A DNA stretch of 64,000 nt. Source: Pseudomonadota bacterium. GTDB lineage: Bacteria; Pseudomonadota; Gammaproteobacteria; Steroidobacterales; Steroidobacteraceae. The notes below the pieces were generated by a model. The model did not search any database, had not been told where the DNA came from, and saw nothing but the letters and a program-made list of their open reading frames with translations. Both the position numbers and the translations under genes were made by a program. Location: assembly GCA_025355245.1 (NCBI GenBank), contig JANXZZ010000058.1:1-64000 (forward strand), written 5' to 3'. Every line of letters starts with the position of its first letter. Positions within the stretch are counted from its first letter, which is position 1. Below are positions 52,501 to 64,000 of this stretch, in pieces.

Positions 52501-52735
52501 CACGCCCATGGCGGTATCGGTGATCGGCGGCATCATCACCTCGACCTTCCTGACCCTCGTGATCGTTCCCGCGGTGTTCAGCGTCGTCGACGACATCGAG
52601 AAGTGGCTGGCACCCAAGTTCAAGGGTCTCGTTACGCACGAGTACCACGTGCTCGCGCACCACCTGCCCCGCCCGCCGGGCGAGGCGCCGGCCGGCGGAC
52701 TCGCCGGCGGTCGCGCCCAGGACAGCAGTCCCTGA
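49592..52735 (+). CDS. RND-family efflux pump (AcrB/HAE-type inner-membrane transporter)
   Basis: This 1047-aa proton-driven pump starts at GTG 49592 overlapping the adaptor. It has the normal 12-helix duplicated layout. The first helix starts MRNISSWAIKHPVTPLVLFAVL, and the first big periplasmic part includes VNLNPDVTYPAVTVFVSQPGAAPAELE. Helix 4 carries LLALSLVAGVLVDDAIVEIENIVRHM with the Asp pair needed for proton transfer, and SFMGGFTGQYFKQFGLTVAAAV follows. Late motifs are VVIGILMLMGIVAKNSILLVDFAIE (with the essential Lys) and AGMLPIAIGLGNSNSFRTPMAVSVIGG. Drug versus metabolite export cannot be told from sequence. A GC-rich hairpin follows the gene. Confidence 0.94.
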   Translation: MRNISSWAIKHPVTPLVLFAVLTFVGIVAFKLLPVNLNPDVTYPAVTVFVSQPGAAPAELETQVMQKVEGAVASVAGVRSVTSFASEGTAFTSIEFQIGTPIDRAMNDVRDAISRVRSQLPEGIQEPIVQHQDIDGGAFVYYAASSNAMSSQELSWFVDNAVTKRLLPLPGIAQVNRSGGDSREIRIELDPARMQALGITAVDVNQQLRTLNVDSPGGRAQLAGGEQSIRVLGGARTAEQLGNTRIQLSGGRFARLDDIATVKDGVEEVRSIGRLNGRPATTFGVSRSRGSSDVAALANVEAELKKIIVENPSVTVKQVFSTVGATKLQYNSAIDALLEGSVLAVLVVWVFLRDWRATAISALAIPLSAIPTFAFMAWMDFTLNSISLLALSLVAGVLVDDAIVEIENIVRHMRMGKTPYQAALEAADEIGLAVVATSGTIIAVFLPVSFMGGFTGQYFKQFGLTVAAAVFLSLLVARLITPVIAAFTLKPAGFKAHLEGPLMTRYLALLRASVTHRWRTIGVGVLFFALSIVGLALIPKDFIPAGDFGTSQISIELPPGVRIEDTAGVSDNVTALVRKSPDVADVVESIGNGDDGSVREAQIFVSLKPREQRKLSQKQWEDAMAPQLRAIPDARVSIASQSGGGGDAPISLYFTGDDLEQIESAARAAVVQMRDVKGIRDPRIAGDLPRPELLIKPRFDLAAQLGVTVQAISQTIRIATIGDIPQNAAKFSLADRQVPIRVSLLESSRQDMSTLENLPVPTAAGGAVPLKAVADISFGEGPATIRRYNQTRRVKVLADLQPAAALGDVSELVKALPAIKHLPQGVHLVERGSVEFMTEMMRNFTLAILAGVLMVFAVLVLLFARIFQPLTILSALPLSLGGAILALMICGMPFSFPVVIGILMLMGIVAKNSILLVDFAIEEMRAGKDRMTALMEAGHKRAQPIVMTSIAMIAGMLPIAIGLGNSNSFRTPMAVSVIGGIITSTFLTLVIVPAVFSVVDDIEKWLAPKFKGLVTHEYHVLAHHLPRPPGEAPAGGLAGGRAQDSSP

Positions 52736-52743
52736 CACGAACT

Positions 52744-52768
52744 CCGGCCGGCCCGTCGGGCCGGCCGG
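52744..52768 (+). terminator. GC-rich hairpin after the RND operon (possible terminator)
   Basis: CCGGCCGGCCC and GGGCCGGCCGG form a perfect 11-bp stem with a 3-base loop just after the pump stop codon. No T run follows, so it may aid Rho-dependent termination or protect the 3' end of the mRNA. Confidence 0.45.
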
Positions 52769-52845
52769 GACTTCGCCCCCGCCAGGCCCCCGCGGGGCGG
52801 GCCGCAACCCCTTCTGTCCCGTCGCGCGGCTCGATCGACATTAGT

Positions 52846-52881
52846 ATGCTGCGTTGCATCATACATAGTGCACTGCAGCAT
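52846..52881. promoter_or_regulatory. Inverted repeats just upstream of the gltB promoter
   Basis: ATGCTGC (52846-52852) and GCAGCAT (52875-52881) form an inverted repeat that ends at the -35 element. Inside it, TGCA occurs twice around an AT-rich core (TCATACATAG). This is a plausible activator or repressor site for the glutamate synthase operon; the protein is unknown. Confidence 0.45.
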
Positions 52882-52909
52882 TGACCGGTCCCCAGGCTGC
52901 CGGCATAGT
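52881..52909 (+). promoter_or_regulatory. Predicted sigma-70 promoter of gltBD
   Basis: TTGACC (52881-52886) and CATAGT (52904-52909) are 17 bases apart and match the consensus at 5 and 4 of 6 positions. Transcription would start near 52916, giving a leader of about 40 bases before the gltB ATG. Confidence 0.55.
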
Positions 52910-52954
52910 CGATGCGCACGGCAGACGCTCCTCGACGGGCGCGAAGGATCGGGG

Positions 52955-58917
<5,963 letters not shown>

Positions 58918-58961
58918 GGTGTGAGGCTGCGGCGCGCCACCACGCACGCGGGAGAATCGGG

Positions 58962-59984
58962 ATGACAACCATGAACCGGCGGATCGTGCTCACCTCGCGC
59001 CCGACGGGTGCCGCGAGCGAGGACAACTTCCGGCTCGAATCCGTCCCGGTTCCGGAGCCCGCAGACGGGCAGGTGTTGGTGCGCCACCACTACCTGTCAC
59101 TCGATCCCTACATGCGCGGGCGCATGAGCGACCGCAAGTCCTATGCCGTCCCGCAGCCGCTCGGCGAGGTCATGATCGGCGGCACGGCGGGCGAGGTGAT
59201 CGCGAGCCGCCACGCCGGCTTCGCGGTGGGCGACAAGGTCGTCAGCATGGGCGGCTGGCAGGAATACTCCGTCGCCGATGGCGCGGCCGGCGCGCTCGCG
59301 CCCCGCAAGGTCGACGTGAGCCGGATCGCGCTCTCGGCCTATCTCGGCATCGTTGGCATGCCGGGCGTCACTGCCTGGTACGGCCTCAACAGCATCTGCG
59401 AACCGAAGTCCGGCGAGACGCTCACGGTCAGCGCGGCGACGGGGGCCGTCGGCAGTGTGGTCGGCCAGCTCGCCAAGGCCAAGGGCTGCCGCGTCGTCGG
59501 CATCGCCGGTGGCAAGGAAAAATGCGACTTCGCGGTCAAGGAGCTCGGCTTCGATGCCTGTGTCGACTACAAGGCGGCCCCCGATGCGCGCGCGCTGGGC
59601 GCGCTCCTCGCCGCCGCGACGCCGAGCGGGATCGACTGCTATTTCGAGAATGTCGGCGGGGCCGTGCTCGATGCGGTGCTGGCGCGCATGAATGCCTTCG
59701 GTCGCATCGCGGTGTGTGGAATGATCTCGGGCTACGACGGCGAACCGTTGCCGCTCGCCTATCCCGCGCTGATCCTGACCTCGCGTTTGAAGGTGCAGGG
59801 CTTCATCGTCTCGGAGCACCCGAAGGTCTGGCCGCAGGCGCTCGCGGAACTCGGTGCCGGCGTCGCGACCAAGACGCTCAAGTATCGAGAGAGCGTGGCG
59901 GAGGGTATCGCGAGCGCACCGCAGGCTTTCCTCGGACTGCTGAAGGGCCGCAACGTCGGCAAGCAGCTCGTCAAGCTGGCGTGA
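58962..59984 (+). CDS. NADP-dependent medium-chain reductase (CurA/leukotriene-B4 reductase type)
   Basis: This 340-aa zinc-free medium-chain dehydrogenase/reductase reduces the double bond of alpha,beta-unsaturated carbonyls with NADPH. GGGAGA precedes ATG 58962. Seen: RIVLTSRPTGAASEDNFRLE, VRHHYLSLDPYMRGRMSD, MIGGTAGEVIAS, YLGIVGMPGVTAWYGL, the nucleotide site VSAATGAVGSVVGQLAKAKGCRVVGIAGG, CYFENVGGAVLDAVLARMNAFGRIAVCGMIS and KVQGFIVSEH. All match the CurA/YncB group. It follows gltD by 44 bases but is probably unrelated to glutamate synthesis. Confidence 0.92.
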   Translation: MTTMNRRIVLTSRPTGAASEDNFRLESVPVPEPADGQVLVRHHYLSLDPYMRGRMSDRKSYAVPQPLGEVMIGGTAGEVIASRHAGFAVGDKVVSMGGWQEYSVADGAAGALAPRKVDVSRIALSAYLGIVGMPGVTAWYGLNSICEPKSGETLTVSAATGAVGSVVGQLAKAKGCRVVGIAGGKEKCDFAVKELGFDACVDYKAAPDARALGALLAAATPSGIDCYFENVGGAVLDAVLARMNAFGRIAVCGMISGYDGEPLPLAYPALILTSRLKVQGFIVSEHPKVWPQALAELGAGVATKTLKYRESVAEGIASAPQAFLGLLKGRNVGKQLVKLA

Positions 59985-60161
59985 TTTGCGGAGCTTTCCC
60001 GAGGCGTTCCGCGTCAGCTTTTCTCCTTCGAAACCAGAGTGTTGCGTACGGCCACCGCGTTCGCACGGTGTGCCGGTCGACGGCCCCCTCCGGGCGCTGG
60101 TAGGCTGTCTGACTGAAGACCTTCGGCGCGTGGCGCCGTTCGACACGGAGCATTTCTCACC

Positions 60162-61472
60162 ATGACCACGAATGCGGATCTGCAGAAGTTGCGCGAATCG
60201 GCCGTGCCCCGCGGCGTGTCGAACCTGCTGCCGGTCTTCACCGCGCGCGCCGAGAACGCGGAACTCTGGGACGTCGAAGGCAAGCGCTACATTGATTTCG
60301 CCGCGGGCATCGCCGTGCTGAACACCGGACATCTTCACCCCATGGTGAAGGCGGCGGTTGCCAAGCAGCTCGAGAACTTCTCGCATACCTGCTTCCAGGT
60401 GACCCAGTACGAAGGCTACGTGCGCCTCGCGGATCGCCTGAATCGCCTCGCGCCGGGCCCGACGCCGAAGAAGACGATCCTGCTGTCGACCGGCGCCGAA
60501 GCGGTCGAGAACGCGGTCAAGATTGCGCGTGCTCATACCAAACGTTCGGCCGTCATCGCCTTCTCGGGTGCCTTCCACGGTCGCACGATGTACACGATGG
60601 GGCTGACCGGCAAGGTCGCTCCGTACAAGACCGGCTTCGGCCCGATGCCGGGCGAGATCTTCCACCTACCGTTCCCGGCGGAATACCTCGGTGTGCCGCA
60701 GTCGGAGTCGCTGCACGCGCTCGAGACGCTGTTCAAGTCCGACGTCGATCCCTCGCGCGTCGCCGCGATCATCATCGAGCCGGTCCAGGGCGAGGGCGGG
60801 TTCTACGCCGCGCCGGTCGAGTTCCTGCGCGAGCTGCGGCGCATTTGCACCGAGCACGGCATCGTGCTGATAGCGGATGAAGTGCAAACCGGCTTTGCAC
60901 GCACCGGCAAGATGTTCGCGATCGAGCATGCGGGTGTGGAACCGGACCTGATGACGATCGCCAAGAGCCTCGCCGGTGGCTTCCCACTGTCGGGAGTAAT
61001 CGGCAAGGCGGAGATCATGGATGCGCCGGGCCCCGGTGGACTCGGGGGGACTTACGCCGGCTCGCCGATAAGCTGCGCCGCGGCGCTGGCGGTGCTCGAC
61101 GTGATCGAGAAAGAGGGACTGTGCGCGCGTTCCACGGCCATTGGCGCGCTGTTGAAGCAGCGCCTGAACGGCCTGCGCTCCAAGCACGGCCTCACCTGCG
61201 TCGGCGACGTCCGCGGCTTGGGCGCGATGGTTGCGCTCGAGCTCGTGAAGAATGACGACGCCAAGCAGCCGGACGCGGATCTCACCAAAGCGTTGGTGCA
61301 GCGCGCGGCGGCGAACGGACTCCTGATCCTGTCGTGCGGCACGCGTGCCAACGTGATTCGTTTCCTCGCGCCGCTGACCGCGAGCGATGCGATCCTCCTC
61401 GAGGGGCTCGACATCCTCGAGCGTTCGCTGCTCGATGTCGCGGGCACCGGACGCGAAGCCAAGCGGGCCTGA
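60162..61472 (+). CDS. gabT: 4-aminobutyrate-type aminotransferase (class III PLP)
   Basis: This 436-aa PLP aminotransferase most resembles GabT, which converts 4-aminobutyrate and 2-oxoglutarate to succinate semialdehyde and glutamate. ATG 60162. Seen: VEGKRYIDFAAGIAVLNTGHLHPMV, FQVTQYEGYVRLADRLNRLAPG (GabT-like), LLSTGAEAVENAVKIARAHT, AFSGAFHGRTMYTMGLTGK, IIEPVQGEGGFY, LIADEVQTGFARTGKMFA, the PLP Lys in LMTIAKSLAGGFPLSGVIG and GGTYAGSPISCAAALAVL. There is no gabD beside it; 5-aminovalerate or beta-alanine are other possible substrates. A gap of about 177 bases before it holds no clear promoter. Confidence 0.88.
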   Translation: MTTNADLQKLRESAVPRGVSNLLPVFTARAENAELWDVEGKRYIDFAAGIAVLNTGHLHPMVKAAVAKQLENFSHTCFQVTQYEGYVRLADRLNRLAPGPTPKKTILLSTGAEAVENAVKIARAHTKRSAVIAFSGAFHGRTMYTMGLTGKVAPYKTGFGPMPGEIFHLPFPAEYLGVPQSESLHALETLFKSDVDPSRVAAIIIEPVQGEGGFYAAPVEFLRELRRICTEHGIVLIADEVQTGFARTGKMFAIEHAGVEPDLMTIAKSLAGGFPLSGVIGKAEIMDAPGPGGLGGTYAGSPISCAAALAVLDVIEKEGLCARSTAIGALLKQRLNGLRSKHGLTCVGDVRGLGAMVALELVKNDDAKQPDADLTKALVQRAAANGLLILSCGTRANVIRFLAPLTASDAILLEGLDILERSLLDVAGTGREAKRA

Positions 61473-61510
61473 GCACCGGGTGCGGTGGCCGCGGGCCACG
61501 GCGCTCCCTG

Positions 61511-62128
61511 TCAGTCGCCGGGTACGGGGCCGCACCAGCCCGGTAGATAGCTCGCGTCCTCGCTCTTGGCGAGGCGCAGCGCCTGCTCGAGCGCCTGCGT
61601 GAAGCTGTCGATCACCCGCGGCCGGTTCACGCGGCGCCTGAGGAAATCCGCCCACAGGAACTCGCTGAACGGCGTCGTGTCCTTGGCGAACCCGCCGGCG
61701 CGGCGCAGCTCGCCAGCGAGACTGCGGAACGGATCATCGACCAGGCCGGACACCCGCCGCGGCAGTGCGGCGTAAGGCCGACGCTTGCCCTTCGAGTCGT
61801 AGGGGTGCATCCACCCCCGGTTGTCGAGGTAGGTCCAGAACGCTTCCTTGTCGAGCTTGCTCAGGTCCGCGAGCACCGTAATCGCGACCTTCTCGACGCC
61901 CTCTTCGTGCAGCGCGAGCGCGAGGTGGTGATGGTCGATTACGTAGAGGCGCCTCTTCGGGCCCTGGATCACCGGGATCAGGTGGCCGCCGAGGAACGCC
62001 CCTTTCTTGCCGACGTGGCGCCAGTGCTTGCGCTTGGCGCGCACCTCGCGCATGCCGACGGTGATCTGCGTCGGGTACAGCTCTTCGATGGCAACGGTGT
62101 GCAGCAGCAGGTCGCGAACCGGATGCAT
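61511..62128 (-). CDS. ParB-like nuclease-domain protein (ParBc_2 type)
   Basis: This 205-aa protein belongs to a ParB/Srx-like family (ParBc_2), not to chromosome-partitioning ParB. ATG 62128. The core is VAIEELYPTQITVGMREVRAKRKHWR, then LGGHLIPVIQGPKRRLYVIDHHHLALALHEEGVEKVAITVLADLS, where DHHHLA is the family's substrate or nucleotide site. The second half (FWTYLDNRGWMHPYDSKGKRRPYAALPRRVSGLVDDPFRSLAGELRRAGGF) is also conserved, including DDPFRSLAG. FSEFLWADFLRR continues the pattern. Biological role unknown. It lies downstream of the beta-propeller gene, with a hairpin between. Confidence 0.85.
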   Translation of the reverse strand: MHPVRDLLLHTVAIEELYPTQITVGMREVRAKRKHWRHVGKKGAFLGGHLIPVIQGPKRRLYVIDHHHLALALHEEGVEKVAITVLADLSKLDKEAFWTYLDNRGWMHPYDSKGKRRPYAALPRRVSGLVDDPFRSLAGELRRAGGFAKDTTPFSEFLWADFLRRRVNRPRVIDSFTQALEQALRLAKSEDASYLPGWCGPVPGD

Positions 62129-62183
62129 GGCCTCGAGCCCCCTTGCTTGCGCCGGCCGGCAGCCGGTCAGCGAATTTGATCGC

Positions 62184-62203
62184 GCCGGCGCGTGAGCGCC
62201 GGC
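62184..62203. repeat. Perfect GC hairpin between two minus-strand genes
   Basis: GCCGGCGC and GCGCCGGC form an 8-bp stem with loop GTGA. It lies between the end of the beta-propeller gene and the start of the ParBc_2 gene. With no T run it is a weak terminator candidate. Confidence 0.4.
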
Positions 62204-62236
62204 AGGTTTGCGGCGGTATGCCGCTTCAGCGAAACC

Positions 62237-63301
62237 TCAGCGCGGCTCCGCGACCAGGATCGTAAACGTGTCGGGCACCTGCGATGGGCGCGGATGCGGC
62301 TGCTCCGGCGTCGCCGCCGGCGGCGGTCCGAAGTCGGCCGTCGCCAGGTAGATCCGCCGCGTGACGGGATCGAGTGCCATCGTCCGCGCGCCACGCTGCG
62401 TCGCGAGTGTCTGCGCGACCGTGTAATGCGTGCGCGAATCGGCGTGCACCACGGTCAAGCTGCCTTCGCCGTTCGAGCTGAACACGAGTCCGCGTGCGAC
62501 GTCGACCGCCGCGGCGTCGGGGCCCTCGCCGATCGTGACCTTGGCGAGCTGGTGCCCGTCGCCGAGATCGGTCACTGCCATCACGTTGCCGTCGCAGACG
62601 GAGAAGATCCGATGATTGGCCGCATCGAGCGCCATCCCGCTCGGGCTCGCGCAGCCCGGCATCGGCCAGGTCGCGACGATTGCGGTTTTCTTGAGGTCGA
62701 TCGCGACGATCTGGCCCGCCTCGCTTTCGATGTTGACGTACATGCGTCCGGTGCCATCGGTCGCCGCGAACTCCGGCTTGTCGGGCATGGGCAGCGTGGC
62801 GATGACGGCGAGCGTGCCCGCATCCAGCACGGTTGCATTCTTGCTGCGGCCGTTGAAGGTCACGACACGCTTGGTGACCGCGTCGTAGGCGATCGCATCG
62901 GGATTGGTGCCCGGCACCGCGACTTCGCGGACAACCGCGAGAGTGTCGTAGTCGAATTCGGTGACGCTGTTGCTGCGGCCGTTGCTCGTGTAGCCGCGCT
63001 TCAACTCGGGCGCTAGCGCGACGCCATGGACTCCGGCGGTACCGGGAACGACGCCGAGCACCTTGCCGCTCGTCGCATCCAGGACCTCGACACGGTCACC
63101 GCGCGTGACGAAGAGTCGGCCGCGCGCGCCGTCCATCGTCAGATAGTCCCAGCCGCCGACCCCGCCCAATTTCCAGTGCGCAACTACTGCATAGGCCGGC
63201 TCCGCGGCCCGCGCGATCACAGCCGCCGTCATCAGGCAGGCTCCGACGAGGACCCCGGCACCGAGCCTTCCGCAGATCTGTGAATGGTGTGATACGAGCA
63301 C
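62237..63301 (-). CDS. Exported YncE-like beta-propeller protein
   Basis: This 354-aa secreted protein folds as a seven-bladed beta-propeller like YncE/YVTN-repeat proteins. I start at GTG 63301 because AGGAG lies 8 bases upstream; the ORF-track start at 63652 is in the phosphoesterase region. A signal peptide (GRLGAGVLVGACLMTAAVIARAAEP) is present. Repeating units include GWDYLTMDGARGRLFVTRGDRVEVLDATSGKVLGVV, GVALAPELKRGYTSNGRSNSVTEFD, PDAIAYDAVTKRVVTFNGRSKNATVLD and ARTMALDPVTRRIYLATADF. Such proteins bind DNA, metals or partners, or act as quinoprotein-like scaffolds; no catalytic residues are evident. It ends near the next minus-strand gene. Confidence 0.88.
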   Translation of the reverse strand: MLVSHHSQICGRLGAGVLVGACLMTAAVIARAAEPAYAVVAHWKLGGVGGWDYLTMDGARGRLFVTRGDRVEVLDATSGKVLGVVPGTAGVHGVALAPELKRGYTSNGRSNSVTEFDYDTLAVVREVAVPGTNPDAIAYDAVTKRVVTFNGRSKNATVLDAGTLAVIATLPMPDKPEFAATDGTGRMYVNIESEAGQIVAIDLKKTAIVATWPMPGCASPSGMALDAANHRIFSVCDGNVMAVTDLGDGHQLAKVTIGEGPDAAAVDVARGLVFSSNGEGSLTVVHADSRTHYTVAQTLATQRGARTMALDPVTRRIYLATADFGPPPAATPEQPHPRPSQVPDTFTILVAEPR

Positions 63302-63347
63302 TTTGGACTCTCCTATGCTGCCGGCTCGGGCGTTGCCGCGAGTCCGG

Positions 63348-64000
63348 TTATTGAGTGTGAGCAGGCGCTGCCGGGACCTTCGCCGCGCGCCCGGGGCCCG
63401 CCGCAAAGACCGACGCGTAATCATTGACAGCAGCATCGCGCGGGCCGAGCGGCTCGAGGCCGAAGCGATGCTCCAGCGTCGCGACGATCGAGGTCGTGTC
63501 GTGGCTCGTCGTGTCGACGACGAAGGGTGCGCGCAGGCGCGGCGAGATGAGCAGCGCCGGAATGCGCGTACCCGGACCGAACACGTCGTGCGGTCCGCGC
63601 TCGTTCCCCTGGCCAGGCGGTGACACGTGGTCCCACTGCCCGCCGAATTCATCGTAGGTCACGATGATCAGGGTGTCGCGGGCGCAGGTACTTGCGCTGA
63701 TCGCACGCAGCAACTCGACGAGGTGGTTGTTGCCGTGCGCTTCGCTCGCATAGCCCGGGTGCTCGTTCTCTGCGCCGATCGGCTTGATGAAGCTGACGGG
63801 CTTGAGCTCGCAGCTCTTCCGCGAACGATGCGCGAGATCGATGAACTCCGCCTCGTCACGCAGGTGCGCAGCGCGATTGGCCGCGCCGTCCGGGGTGTGC
63901 GGATCGAAGGCCGCGAAATAGTTGAGCGGCTGGTGGTGGAACTGGAAGAGTTGGTTCGGGCAATTGGGGAAGACGGCTCCGCGTGCCGTGTGCGCATCGC
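63348..64000 (-). CDS. Phosphoesterase / phospholipase C-type protein, C-terminal part (cut by window edge)
   Basis: This is the C-terminal 217 codons of a phosphoesterase-family (phospholipase C / acid phosphatase type) enzyme. The N-terminus, with the metal and nucleophile sites, lies beyond 64000. Reading the minus strand inward gives FQFHHQPLNYFAAFDP, FIKPIGAENEHPGYASEAHG, then TLIIVTYDEFGGQWDHVSPP, the metal-binding Asp/His segment. FGPGTRIPALLISPRLR and DTTSHDTTSIVATLEHRFGLEPL are the conserved end. The ORF track shows it only from 63713. Such enzymes are exported and remove phosphate from lipids or other esters. It is on the same strand as the beta-propeller, 46 bases upstream. Confidence 0.85.
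   Translation of the reverse strand, partial: DAHTARGAVFPNCPNQLFQFHHQPLNYFAAFDPHTPDGAANRAAHLRDEAEFIDLAHRSRKSCELKPVSFIKPIGAENEHPGYASEAHGNNHLVELLRAISASTCARDTLIIVTYDEFGGQWDHVSPPGQGNERGPHDVFGPGTRIPALLISPRLRAPFVVDTTSHDTTSIVATLEHRFGLEPLGPRDAAVNDYASVFAAGPGRAAKVPAAPAHTQ

Noticed and set aside
49415-52807. 1130-aa minus-strand open reading frame
   Set aside because: Antisense shadow of the RND pump; composition is His/Arg/Asp-rich and shows no domain.

Overview
The window is 64 kb of dense, very GC-rich bacterial chromosome with almost no spacer DNA. I see no rRNA, tRNA, CRISPR array, insertion sequence or phage gene. Most genes start with ATG or GTG, and many overlap the previous stop by 4 bases (GTGA, ATGA or TTGA). 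The gene families (LptM lipoprotein, PolA, NudC, YheT, YadGH, FrmA/Gfa/FghA, GltBD, RND pump, an FlhC-like regulator, a sigma-54 promoter) suggest a proteobacterium. My best guess is a Steroidobacteraceae-, Nevskiales- or Xanthomonadales-like gammaproteobacterium. That is inference from gene content, not a phylogeny.

Layout. 1-1239 (-): thioesterase, LptM, start of polA. 1368-4850: fused indolepyruvate ferredoxin oxidoreductase. 5013-8403: DUF5666, GIY-YIG-like, CPXCG and DUF1684 proteins. 8400-11265 (-): DUF1800/DUF1501 pair. 11409-15536: two tandem amidohydrolases (the second lacks its metal motif) and an exported M20 peptidase. 15668-21974 (+): FAD dehydrogenase, RDD protein and zeta GST, then glutathione-dependent formaldehyde oxidation (frmA-gfa-fghA) coupled to a saccharopine-dehydrogenase-like protein. 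21997-23281 (-): DUF4166 protein and a GbsR-type regulator with an AT-rich operator over its start codon. 23452-23736: lone Lrp/AsnC RAM domain.

23746-32002 (-): one long arginine operon, argR-argG-(P-loop protein)-argC-argD-argF'-argB-argH. ArgG and ArgF' look like the Bacteroidetes types. ArgF' has the residues of an N-succinylornithine, not N-acetylornithine, transcarbamylase. The unknown BioD/DUF1611-like P-loop protein is a candidate for the missing N-acylglutamate-forming step. A promoter with two ARG boxes 21 bp apart lies in front, and argR mRNA is predicted to be nearly leaderless.

32082-34592 (-): NRDE, TSUP and NudC genes. 34640-36049: an FlhC-like gene divergent from a protein I read as a tandem duplication of the FlhD fold, with two operator-like palindromes between them. 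36140-39657: YadGH-type ABC exporter, SRAP and PhzF proteins. 39774-44484: membrane-anchored receiver-domain protein, saccharopine-reductase-like protein, YheT hydrolase, exported methyltransferase and bactofilin. 44679-47056: an orphan pair of Mrp/Nuo-like membrane subunits with altered key charges. 47260-48021: SPOR lipoprotein.

48015-48233 holds what I consider the best candidate for a new element. A perfect sigma-54 promoter, preceded by three copies of an 8-base enhancer motif, reads into a strong intrinsic terminator about 75 nt downstream. The predicted small RNA carries UCCCCC twice, once as the exact loop of the terminator hairpin. 48363-52735: RND efflux adaptor and pump. 52955-58917: gltBD with its own promoter. 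58962-64000: MDR reductase, GABA-type aminotransferase, ParB-like (ParBc_2) protein, YncE-like beta-propeller and the end of a phosphoesterase.
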